From Parietichytrium sp. I65-24A (Eukaryota > Sar > Bigyra > Thraustochytrida > Thraustochytriidae): a stretch of 64,000 bases of DNA. The notes under the pieces are model-generated. The model did not search any database and was not told the origin of the DNA. It saw only the letters and a program-made list of their open reading frames with translations. Of the stretch, positions 18,896-28,323 are shown in pieces. The stretch lies in NCBI GenBank assembly GCA_012862575.1, contig BLSF01000014.1:248001-312000 (forward strand). Reading direction: 5' to 3'. Numbering within the stretch: the stretch's first letter is position 1; every line of letters begins with the position of its first letter. The position numbers were made by a program, and so were the translations under genes.

Positions 18896-19540
18896 GCCGG
18901 TGAGGAACCACGTGGCGAGAAGCGCCTTGTGCCCGGCGATGGCCGGGTATGCCCACCACCACTCCAGGTCCACCAGCGTGAGCTGATGGACCACGGGTAG
19001 GAGCGCCAGACTGATCCCCAGGTCCAGTCGCCTGGCGTCCACGGCGGGCACAGGCTCTCCCGCATCGATCGCTCGCAGCACCTGGTTCAAATTCTTGTGT
19101 GCCCAGTTGGCCACGGCGAAGACTGCCGCCAGCTCCATCTTGCGCCGCCGTTCCTGTGCCACGTCCCACACCTCCCCGCGTGCCAGTCCCCGACCGCGGG
19201 GACTGCTGCTCCGCGATTCCTGCGCGAGCTTGCTGGCGCGCACGAGTGCGGCGTGCTCTCGGCGCACCTGTCCCTTGCACCACAGCGCGACGCGTCGCGT
19301 GGCGCGCGTGTGCTCGGCCAGCTCGCGTCGCGCGTGCTCGATCTCATCGTCCCCGCGGACCATGCGCCCGTACTCGCCCGAGAGGTCCGCGTCCGCCGCG
19401 CCGCGCTGCACCATGGGCGACCACGCGGACGCCACGCGCACCTTCCGCGCGGACACCCGCCACTCCCCGTACCGCACCAGCAGTCCCTGCACCAGCAGCA
19501 CCGCCTGGTTCGCCACTGCCCCGCGCACGCTCAGCGCCAT
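18821..19540 (-). CDS. hypothetical protein with C-terminal membrane segments
   Basis: A 239-residue protein of unknown family, starting at an ATG. The N-terminal 140 residues are Arg/Ala-rich and predicted helical (EIEHARRELAEHTRATRRVALW, then a basic helix). The C-terminal 100 residues hold two or three hydrophobic segments: ISLALLPVVHQLTLVDLEWWW, then HKALLATWFLTGVTVGGGF and VYPAVLYLL. The gene lies in a GC-rich block whose codons end mainly in G or C, unlike most of the window. Its last about 25 codons are part of a tandem repeat that continues past the stop, so the C-terminus may have been reshaped by recent duplication. It may be a small organelle or ER membrane protein. Confidence 0.55.
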   Translation of the reverse strand: MALSVRGAVANQAVLLVQGLLVRYGEWRVSARKVRVASAWSPMVQRGAADADLSGEYGRMVRGDDEIEHARRELAEHTRATRRVALWCKGQVRREHAALVRASKLAQESRSSSPRGRGLARGEVWDVAQERRRKMELAAVFAVANWAHKNLNQVLRAIDAGEPVPAVDARRLDLGISLALLPVVHQLTLVDLEWWWAYPAIAGHKALLATWFLTGVTVGGGFVYPAVLYLLENASSTVG

Positions 19541-20042
19541 GGCCTCCTGTGTCCTCGACCGTTTCGCCGAACGTTTCGCGAACGTTCTTATGCCGCCGAG
19601 GAACGTTCCGCGTGGGACGACTGTGGGAGGGACGAGGGACCGGGGTGCGCGCGCACCCTTCGCTTTGCCCCCTGCTCTCCGCGGACTCGCACGAGTGGCT
19701 GGGAGGGGCTCTAGCTAGCTAGAGATAGATGCGGACCTGGCTAGCACGGCGCTAACGGAAACGCGGACACCTGCGCGGACACCTGCGCGGACACAGCATG
19801 GGCCGCTGCGGACCTGCCTTCTCCACCGGACGTGCGCCGCGCACAGAGAGGCAGAGGCAGAGGCAGAGACAGAGGCAGAGAGCGAGTGCGCGTGTTGTTT
19901 AGTGTCCGCGTGTCTTGTGTACGCGCGTGAGGAGAAGGCAAGAGTGGGGGTGTCCTCGCGCACCCGTCAGCCACCGTCGGCCACCGTCGGGGGACCGTCG
20001 GCGAGCGTGCCAAAGTGAGTTGGGTCGAAAGGGCAGGCGAAA
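19541..20042. promoter_or_regulatory. GC-rich divergent promoter region
   Basis: A 502 bp spacer between two divergent genes, very rich in CG dinucleotides, with short tandem tracts (GCGGACACCT units near 19,765-19,795 and GAGGCAGA units near 19,850-19,880). It presumably drives both flanking genes. Confidence 0.45.
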
Positions 20043-21278
20043 ATGCCTTCGGGACGCGGCGCGAAGAAGCTGGCGGAGACGGTGTTCGCGCCACCGCAAG
20101 CGTCGAGGTCGTCGCTGCTGCCGGTGCTGCGTCTTCGACTGCGCCTGGAGCGGGAGGCGCTGGCGCAAAGGGCGATTCTGAACCGCTGGCGCGAGACGGC
20201 CGTGGAGGCAAACAGGACGACGCTCAGGAAAGAGGCAGCGGACAAGGCCAGGAGGGCCGCGTTGGAGGTTACCGTGGCGTCGAGAGAGCTAGCGGCCATG
20301 CGCGGACGGGTGTCCGCGGAGGAGTACGCCTACGCGGACGCGGACCTGGCGGCCCTGAAGCGTTACATGGAAAACGTGCATGAAACGGTCAGCGCGGAGC
20401 TCAGCGGCCAAAGGCAGGTCAGCGACGGCACGCAGACCATGGCAGCGCAAGGCTCAACTACTACTGGGATCCGCAATTCATCTGCCGGCCCTCTGCCAGC
20501 CGGAGGGAGGCACACCGCTGACGCACAAAGTAAACCTGGCGCCAAGCCAAGCTTTCCCGAGTTTGTGGACAGGTTCATGAGGGTCAAAGCAGACTCACAG
20601 GGGCCCGTGTTGGCCTCCTATTCTGCATATGCTGCCGTCAAGTCCTCGTGCCCCGAATTCGAAGTGCAAGCTGTTCTCAAAGAGGGCTCCAAGACACTTG
20701 CGAGGGTTGTCAACGCCACTTTTGTGTATGACAGAGACGAGCTGGCCGCATTGATGACACCAGAGTTCTTTCGCCAGCATTGTGAGCTCATTGAAGACCA
20801 AGGCGAAATGGATACCGCAGTCGCGCAGAGCGACCAGATATTGTTCACAACAACTCCGAAGGACGGTGCCTCAGAGCACATCGAGCTCTCAGAAGACATG
20901 AAGTTCCTCAACATGGCAGTGGAGACAGTTCCAAACCGAAGCTCGCATTCCCGAAAAGCACATCTTTGTCACATCACGCTCTGTGCACGCGGTCGCCGTG
21001 CACTCTCTTATCAAACAATCTTTGGCGACCCCATCATGGACACTCTGGTCCATTCTTGGTTCTTAATGACGCTACGAGGCTTGGTTCCTCCATCATCACC
21101 GGGTAGCAATGTTGGCCCACCAGTGGTTGATTGGAAGGTGGCCTGGTACTGCCCTCTGCCTGATCTGCCTCTGGTCCTGGACTGGCGACGGCACAACTCC
21201 CCGCTGACCCCGTATCTGGCCAAAATCCCCCGGAGCCAGCTATGGAAATACCTCCCCGTGTCACCCAACGCCCGATGA
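20043..21278 (+). CDS. hypothetical protein
   Basis: A 411-residue protein of unknown family, starting at an ATG. Residues 1-110 are Arg/Ala/Glu-rich and helical (SLLPVLRLRLRLEREALAQRAILNRWRE and following), and may form a coiled coil. A Gly/Ser/Thr linker follows. Residues about 175-405 look like a globular domain with several Trp and Pro residues (FVDRFMRVKADSQGPVL, ELAALMTPEFFRQHCELI, VDWKVAWYCPLPDLPLVLDWRRHN). There is no signal peptide and no membrane segment. The first third shares the GC-rich composition of the divergent neighbour; the rest returns to ordinary composition. I do not assign a function. Confidence 0.6.
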   Translation: MPSGRGAKKLAETVFAPPQASRSSLLPVLRLRLRLEREALAQRAILNRWRETAVEANRTTLRKEAADKARRAALEVTVASRELAAMRGRVSAEEYAYADADLAALKRYMENVHETVSAELSGQRQVSDGTQTMAAQGSTTTGIRNSSAGPLPAGGRHTADAQSKPGAKPSFPEFVDRFMRVKADSQGPVLASYSAYAAVKSSCPEFEVQAVLKEGSKTLARVVNATFVYDRDELAALMTPEFFRQHCELIEDQGEMDTAVAQSDQILFTTTPKDGASEHIELSEDMKFLNMAVETVPNRSSHSRKAHLCHITLCARGRRALSYQTIFGDPIMDTLVHSWFLMTLRGLVPPSSPGSNVGPPVVDWKVAWYCPLPDLPLVLDWRRHNSPLTPYLAKIPRSQLWKYLPVSPNAR

Positions 21279-22487
21279 CAAAAACGTCCGCATCCTTGCG
21301 CAATAACTTGGGATGCATCTTTGGTATATATAAATACATGCTTTGCGGCTTGCTTGCAACCTTTTCTGGGTTCGCATTCCCACGCGGTCGTTTCCAACCG
21401 ACCAATTTGACACTATAAACACAAACAGAAAAGACTAAAGACTTGGACCACTTGGACACATCATTCATTATGTCATTCATCGATCGGGTCGATCATGGTC
21501 AATCCATCGTCATCGATCCCGCAAAGCGACAGAACAAAGTGAACAAAGAGCTCTTCCCCTCTAGCGAATCGCACGTTGTTCACGATCAACGAGCGACTCT
21601 CTCTCCGCCTCACTACTTCCGCCGTAGCGTCTCCTACCCTGCCTCAGACCACTCGATGGGGATAGGGTTCGGTCACTTTCGGTCAGGGTGTCTTGTAGCG
21701 CCATCTACCCGCCGCGCATGTCACCACATATCCCACCCAACTCCTCTCCCCGGGTGCTACTCTGCGCGTCTACCGTAAACTTGGCACTGCGGTTGGTTGG
21801 TGGAACAGGCAGAAGGAGCAAAATGCGAAGAAAATCCAAGGAAAATCCCCAACAAAATCGGCGCTTAATGTCCACAATCATTCCCGAGACCTCACCACCC
21901 CCATCTCTAGAACATTCCAGTCAATACTCTAACAGTGGGAGAAACCTGGGAGGTTGGGCAGCGGGGCGAGGGAGATACCGATCGAAAGTGACGCCGAGGA
22001 TACTCGCGCAGTGGGACGCTGGGACAGTGGGACAGTGGGACGCAAGTGGGACGCAGTGCGCGCAGGGTAGTAGCGGGGCCAGGTGAGTGCGCAGAGAGCG
22101 GCTGGTGTGGGGAAAGGAAGGAAGGAAGGAAGGAAGGAAGTTTGGAGGAGGGCTGAGCAGGGGACAAGGGATAGGAGATAGATTATCTATAGGGGGCAGG
22201 CGCGAAAGCTGTGCAAAAGCTTGTGCTAGCTGCGGGTGGGACGCTGTTGGTTGCTCTTGGTTGTTGTTGTTGTTGTTGCGGATGGAGTTGTGTGTGAGAA
22301 GAGATGGACGCAATGCAGAGAGTGAAAGCTGACGATGAGTGTTTTTGTGTCTGTCGCAATGGGATATGGTCAACGTTCGATCTTCGGCGTTGCTGGTGCT
22401 GAATGTATGGCGTTGTGGCTGTGTAATATGATTGTTGTCACGTTTTGGATGATGATGATCGTATAGATCGCAGAGAGACAGAGAGAA
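21279..22487. other. intergenic region with GGAA microsatellite
   Basis: About 1.2 kb upstream of eIF2 gamma. It contains GGGACAGTGGGAC-like units near 22,010-22,050, a GGAA tract at 22,117-22,141 and a TTG tract near 22,260-22,280. No gene is supported. The right part should be the eIF2 gamma promoter and leader. Confidence 0.5.
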
Positions 22488-24297
22488 ATGGAGGAACGCA
22501 GAGTAAGCTTTGCGGCCGACGTTGGCGGCGCGGAGAACAGCGCAGCTCCACCACAGGCGCCATCTTCTCAGACGGACGAGTTTGGAAGGCCTCAGCAGGT
22601 GCATTTGGCCAAGCAGGACCTTTCCACTTTGGACCCAGAGAAGCTGACCCCTCTTTCGCCGGAGGTGATCAGCAGGCAGGCGACCATCAACGTGGGAACG
22701 ATTGGACATGTGGCGCATGGTAAGAGTACCGTGGTCAAGTCCCTTTCGGGAGTGAAGACCGTCCGCTTCAAGAATGAGTTGGAGAGGAATATTACTATCA
22801 AGCTCGGGTACGCGAATGCCAAGGTCTACGAGAATATCAGTGGCGAGCCTGGAAAACCAGGTAACTTTTGCTCCAAGAGGTCCAACTGGCCTGACGAGTT
22901 TGAGGACGGCAATGGAAAGTGGGTCTTGCGCAGGCACATTTCTTTCGTGGATTGCCCTGGCCACGACATTCTCATGGCTACTATGTTGAACGGAGCTGCG
23001 GTCATGGACGCCGCATTGCTTCTTGTCGCAGGAAACGAGTCTTGCCCACAGCCGCAGACCTCTGAGCACTTGGCTGCCGTGGAAATCATGAAACTTCAGA
23101 ACATCATTATATTGCAAAACAAGATCGACCTTGTCAAGGAAGAGGCCGCTATTGCTCAGCAGGAGCAGATCAGACAGTACGTTTATGCAGAGAGGAGCAG
23201 AGTTGCGCGTGGCGGGGTTCGGACGGGGTACGGCTGATATCCAAGGCCTTGGGGCTTGGCACATTTCGCGTTGTTCGTTGCGGGTGTGACCTGTGTCCCT
23301 GGAGCCATTTCAAGCAGCCCACATCGAGAAATAGGCGCTACTTGGGGCGCCGCTCTTGTTCCAGTGGCTACAGCATCAATTGTAGTCACTGGTTCGCTGA
23401 GCAAACACTTTTTTTTTCAGTGGAAGGAAGGATGGATGGATGGATTTGATGTTTGAGTGCGAATTCGAGTCCGGATGCTCACTGACCAACTCTCTTCATT
23501 GCGATAATTGTTCGTACAGATTTGTTGCAGGCACCGTCGCCGACAAGGCTCCAGTCGTCCCAATCTCCGCAGTTCTCAACTACAACATAGACATCATCTG
23601 CGAGTACATGTGCAAGCACATTCCTGTACCACCACGTGACTTTACCTCAAGCGCTCATATGATTGTGATTCGTTCATTTGATGTGAACAAGCCTGGTGAG
23701 GACGTGAGGAATCTGAAGGGAGGTGTCGCAGGAGGGTCGATTCTCCGTGGTATAATAAGACTCGGTGACGAGATCGAGGTGAGGCCCGGTATTGTTACCA
23801 AGCAGGCTGACGGATCACAGAGATGCGTGCCAATTGTGTCTAAGGTGGTCAGTCTCTTCGCTGAGGCCAACGACCTGCAGTTTGCCGTTCCAGGAGGGCT
23901 CATCGGTGTGGGTACTTTGATCGACCCTACTCTTACTCGTGCTGATCGTTTGGTCGGACACGTTCTTGGTATCCAGGGCAACTTGCCGGAGGTGTACACT
24001 GAAGTGGAGATTAACTACTACCTTCTCCGCAGGCTTCTTGGAGTCAAGACCTCTGAGGGTGGAAAAGCCGCAAAGGTTTCAAAGTTGCAGAAGAACGAAG
24101 TTTTGCTCTTCAACATTGGCTCTACCTCCACTGGTGGAAAGGTTGTCGGCATGAAGGAGGATCTCGCAAAGATCCAGCTCATGGCACCAGTCTGCACTCA
24201 GCAGGGAGAGAAGGTGGCGCTGTCTCGTCGTGTAGAAAACCATTGGCGTCTTATCGGCTGGGGCCAGATCAGACGAGGCTCCAAGACCACCAACTAG
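22488..24297 (+). CDS. EIF2S3: translation initiation factor eIF2 subunit gamma
   Basis: The GTPase core of eIF2, which brings initiator Met-tRNA to the 40S ribosome. Two exons (22488-23176 and 23520-24297) give 488 residues. Joining them restores the continuous family sequence QEQIRQ then [12 protein letters not shown] motifs are all present: GHVAHGKST from residue 73, DCPGH at 155-159, NKID at 211-214, and ISAVLNYNI after the splice. Domains 2 and 3 follow (IPVPPRDF, then [15 protein letters not shown] and [12 protein letters not shown]). The family's zinc-binding insert after GYANAKVY normally has C-x2-C pairs; here that segment is [20 protein letters not shown] with a single Cys, so the zinc knuckle is lost. 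The N-terminal extension of about 60 residues is Ala/Pro/Gln-rich. Convergent neighbour downstream. Confidence 0.96.
23177..23519 (+). other. intron of eIF2 gamma
   Basis: A 343 bp GT-AG intron. The donor is ACA|GTACGT and the acceptor is TACAG|ATTTG. The split codon CA|A restores Gln before FVAGTV, exactly where eIF2 gamma needs it. In-frame reading through the donor gives non-family sequence and a stop at about 23,235. Confidence 0.92.
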
Positions 24298-24766
24298 ATT
24301 CTTTTTCAGCCCTGTTCCTAACAATACAGCAAAAGCACCATTTTTTTGAAGTAATTTTTATCCTTTCAGCTCTTTCGCCCGGAGCTTTGCCAAACTTGGG
24401 CCATGTATCTTGCTTTGGTTTGGTTTGGTTTGGTTTGGTTTGGTTTGGTTTGGTTTGGTTTGGTTTGGTTTGGTTTGGGGGGTTAGCTGCCCTGAAAGAG
24501 GTCGGAAGAAGCATGTGAAGAGCCAGCCGTAATAGAACAGAGCGGTTGACTGCATTTCTTCACAATCACACAAGTTCGTGAATTTCGTCTCTCTACAAAA
24601 CTAACGAGGTGGAAAACGGAAGATCCGATACTACTCAACATTAAAAAATTATCTGTCGCGCGGCCCGAAAGCATCCCACAAGCTCGCGATATAGCCGTGC
24701 ATGACTTGGAAAAGGTAAATTATAGAAGGAAGAAAGACGAAAGTTGAGAGAAGCCAGTCGGCGACC
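24298..24766. other. convergent 3' spacer with pentanucleotide repeat
   Basis: About 470 bp between the convergent eIF2 gamma and coiled-coil genes. Apart from the TTTGG array it shows nothing coding. Confidence 0.5.
24414..24478. repeat. perfect TTTGG pentanucleotide array, 13 units
   Basis: Sixty-five bases of uninterrupted TTTGG units. It lies in the 3' spacer shortly after eIF2 gamma, so it may be transcribed as a GU-rich or, from the other strand, an AC-rich tract. Confidence 0.95.
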
Positions 24767-25654
24767 TCAAAAGGATCCGTCCGAGTCTAGCTCGAACGAG
24801 TTGTAAAGATCGCTCTGACGCATGCGCGTATCGTGATAATCGTCTGTAAGAACGCTCGCTTGGCTGCTCAAGTTCTGTAGTGTGGAGTAAGAGTCGCAGC
24901 TCTTCAAAGTGTTTCGGGACGACTCCAGAGACCACACTGAGCTTGTAGAGACATTCTGGGGCGAATCTTGAGGCTGCGGCGAGCCAGATCGGCCGCGCTG
25001 TTTTGACGTTTTGGAATTGGAGGCGAAGTACTGTGGCAAGGTGTTGTTCGAGTTTAGCCTCAAGCCCTTGACAGAGTTGCCTTTCCCAGTGCGCTTCTCC
25101 TCTTCGTCCTCGTCGCCAACTCCATCGCTACCCTCGGATTCCTTCCGCTCCATCAGCATTTCGATGGCAGCCCGCTCGTTCGCCTTTGCCGTCTCCTGTG
25201 CCGAGCGCATATCCGACACCAACTTTTCCATTGCAGCAGTGTTGTTGCACATATTCTGAAGCATTTGCTGAAGGGAATCACGCTCTTGCTCAGCTCTTTG
25301 AGACTTACTTGCGGCAGCTTTCAGCTTTGCTTGCAGGCTATCCCTCAGAAGTCTCTCCTCCTCCAGCTTGGCTTGCAGCTTCTCCCTCATTCGCTTATCC
25401 TCCTCGATCTTGTACACCAAATTCTTCTGTTCTTGCTCTAGTCTTCTGGCATGGGATTGAAGCGACCTCGACTTGGACTTTGCGGCCTTGAGCGCGATCT
25501 TCATGGACTCCACATCGCTGCTTCGCCTCTGGACCGCATGCGTCCCGCCCTCCCTGAAAGGCCTCGAGATCTCGTCCTTGGCTCTTTTAAAGAACAACTG
25601 CAGCGTCAGCGCCATGCAGAACGCCATATTGACGAGCACCACGATAAAGTACAT
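24767..25654 (-). CDS. signal-anchored coiled-coil protein
   Basis: A 295-residue protein. The frame is open upstream only from a TTG; the first ATG, at 25654, gives MYFIVVLVNMAFCMALTLQLFF, an ideal N-terminal signal anchor. Residues about 45-165 are a Lys/Glu/Leu heptad-rich coiled coil (LEQEQKNLVYKIEEDKRMRE, then AKLEEERLLRDSLQAKLK). An acidic stretch (SDGVGDEDEEEK) and a Ser-rich disordered tail follow. The layout resembles BAP31-like or tethering proteins, with a short membrane N-terminus and a cytosolic rod, but the sequence does not identify a family. It may lie in the ER or Golgi membrane. The stop is 470 bp from the end of eIF2 gamma, convergent. Confidence 0.65.
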   Translation of the reverse strand: MYFIVVLVNMAFCMALTLQLFFKRAKDEISRPFREGGTHAVQRRSSDVESMKIALKAAKSKSRSLQSHARRLEQEQKNLVYKIEEDKRMREKLQAKLEEERLLRDSLQAKLKAAASKSQRAEQERDSLQQMLQNMCNNTAAMEKLVSDMRSAQETAKANERAAIEMLMERKESEGSDGVGDEDEEEKRTGKGNSVKGLRLNSNNTLPQYFASNSKTSKQRGRSGSPQPQDSPQNVSTSSVWSLESSRNTLKSCDSYSTLQNLSSQASVLTDDYHDTRMRQSDLYNSFELDSDGSF

Positions 25655-28323
25655 TTTCCCGGCTACTTGTCGTCGCCCGCGTCTTGTCCGAATGAGCTGC
25701 AACTGTACACGTCTGCAGCGAGCCCGGCGGACGCGAGCACACAGGCAGGCTCAGGCGCGAATCGCCCGCTCCGTTCGCGTCGACCGCAGTCACCCTCGCG
25801 CGTAACGCAAGCAGCCCCAGTGCCCCCGACCTCTACACACACACACTTCTCGCACTCCCGTTCGCTCCTGTCTCCTGTCTCCTGTCTCTGCGCTAGTCTC
25901 CCCGCCCGTGTCCTCTGCTCATAAGTCTGCGTCCCTCTCGCGCTGACGGTGGTGCGGCCAGACAGCTCTAGCGAAGTAGCGACCAGGTGAAAGACGAAAG
26001 ACGAAAGACAAGAAACAAGAAAGAAACAAGAAGACACTTGCGCAGGAGAGAGTGACAGGAGAGTGTGGAGCTTGTGGAGCTGGATAGGCGCGGATACCGC
26101 CGCGGCTTACGACCTTGGTCTAGTTCTGCTAAGCGCGAGTCTGAGGGCTCTCTCTCCTGTGACTCCTGTGGCCGTGGACCAAAAGCCAAAAGACAGAGAG
26201 AAAGAGAGAAAGAGAGAAAGAGAGAGAGAGGTGAGTGAAAGAGAAAAGAAAGTGCGAAGGAGAGGAGAGGAGAGGGATTGGAATGGAATGGAATGGAATT
26301 CTCCTTGCGCGGACTGGCTGGCTGGCCATGGAAAGTCTGTGCGTTTTTTAATTGCGTAGCGTTATCCGAGTCTGAAATATGAAATAATAAGTGAAGTTTA
26401 AATTAATTAAAAGGTAAAATTCGCAGTCAACTAATTATGTCAATGTTCGGAGCTGAGAGGATTCACGGTCAAGAGAACGCCAGAAGTTCAGAACGCAGAC
26501 TCCAGGCGGACGAAAGTGTGGGCGTAAAACGCGTAAAACGAACAAGCAAACTCCGACGAAATGAGAGAGAGGGAAAAGGAAAAGAAAAAAGAAAGAAAGA
26601 AAGAAAGAAAGAAAGAAGGAAGGAAAAAAGTGGCGTAGACTTTTATTCTAGCTCACTCTGCGCACTCTGCGCGCCAACTTTAGCTCGTCATTACAGTCTC
26701 GCGGAGAGTCGCTACTAGCGTAGCGTTGCGATAGCAGATGATAGCAGGAGCAGATGGGACGACTTGCCTGGCACGTGATATTCTCGTGATGCGTCGATGT
26801 CGATGACGATGACGATGCGGATGGCGGTTCGCCTCATCAGCTCCCGTTCAAAGTTCATCCACCTTGTACGCTAACGCTTCGCTCTTCATTGTACTCACTG
26901 TACATGGTGAGCCACAGGACGCAAAAGCTCTTTGCTTGCACTGGTCACTGGTTGCGCTGTTGTGTAATGCCTCGCTACCTGCGCATACGTCGAGAATTCT
27001 GTGCTGAGACTGGCCGCTTTACCTCCGGTTAAGTCGAGCTGCTAAGAATGGCGGTTGCGAAAATAGGGGTTGGAATCAAGGGCTCCGGCGCTGGCTATTC
27101 AGCACTCCAACCGCTCCGACACGTGGAAAAGCACGAGAGCAAGTCCCGGGCATAAAGGGAACTAATGAGTGAAACACAAATTAATTAGTTGGTCTAGGAG
27201 AGAGGTCGCTCTCCAACGACAGTGNGAGGTGAGTGAAAGAGAAAAGAAAGTGCGAAGGAGAGGAGAGGAGAGGGATTGGAATTGAATGGAATGGAATTAT
27301 ATTTGCGCGGACTGGCTGGCTGGCCATGGAAAGTCTGTGCGTTTTTTAATTGCGTAGCGTTATCCGAGTCTGAAATATGAAATAATAAGTGAAGTTTAAA
27401 TTAATTAATAAAAGGTAAAATTCGCAGTCAACTAATTATGTTTTGGAATGAAGGAATCAATGTTCGGAGCTGAGAGGATTCACGGTCAAGAGAACGCCAG
27501 AAGTTCAGAACGCAGACTCCAGGCGGACGAAAGTGTGGGCGTAAACGCGTAAAACGAACAAGCAAACTCCGACGAAATGAGAGAGAGGGAAAGGAAAAGA
27601 AAAAAGAAAGAAAGAAAGAAAGAAAGAAAGAAGGAAAAAAGTGGCGTAGACTTTTATTCTAGCTCACTCTGCGCACTCTGCGCGCCAACTTTAGCTCGTC
27701 ATTACAGTCTCGCGGAGAGTCGCTACTAGCGTAGCGTTGCGATAGCAGATGATAGCAGGAGCAGATGGGACGACTTGCCTGGCACGTGATATTCTCGTGA
27801 TGCGTCGATGTCGATGACGATGACGATGCGGATGGCGGTTCGCCTCATCAGCTCCCGTTCAAAGTTCATCCACCTTGTACGCTAACGCTTCGCTCTTCAT
27901 TGTACTCACTGTACATGGTGAGCACGGTGAGCCACAGGACGCAAAAGCTCTTTGCTTGCACTGGTCACTGGTTGCGCTGTTGTGTAATGCCTCGCTACCT
28001 GCGCATACGTCGAGAATTCTGTGCTGAGACTGGCCGCTTTACCTCCGGTTAAGTCGAGCTGCTAAGAATGGCGGTTGCGAAAATAGGGGTTGGAATCAAG
28101 GGCTCCGGCGCTGGCTATTCAGCACTCCAACCGCTCCGACACGTGGAAAAGCACGAGAGCAAATCCCGGGCATAAAGGGAACTAATGAGTGAAACACAAA
28201 TTAATTAGTTGGTCTAGGAGAGGTCGCTCTCCAACGACAGTGAGCCTCAAAGCCGCACTAGCCAGCCAAACATTCAGGAAGCTCAGCTCACTGTCAGAAC
28301 GACGTGGTCAGGAATCAAAATAT
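25655..28323. other. gene-poor region containing a 1 kb direct duplication
   Basis: About 2.7 kb between two − strand genes. Apart from the duplication (listed separately), the left part is the promoter side of the coiled-coil gene, with a GAAA/GA tract near 26,203-26,229. No gene is supported in either repeat copy. Confidence 0.55.
26228..28242. repeat. direct tandem duplication of about 1 kb, joined at an N
   Basis: Copy 1 (26,228-27,224) and copy 2 (27,226-28,242) are nearly identical over their length. They differ by point changes (for example ATTCTCCTTGCG versus ATTATATTTGCG), a 16-base insertion in copy 2 after CTAATTATG (about 27,440), a 9-base insertion near 27,920, and the length of a GAAA tract. 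The single ambiguous base at 27,225 sits exactly at the junction. I see no gene inside. Confidence 0.92.

Noticed and set aside
26437-26718. A 93-residue frame inside the first copy of the 1 kb duplication
   Set aside because: Lys/Arg/Glu-rich translation of a GAAA microsatellite; the second copy breaks it with an indel, as expected of non-coding DNA.
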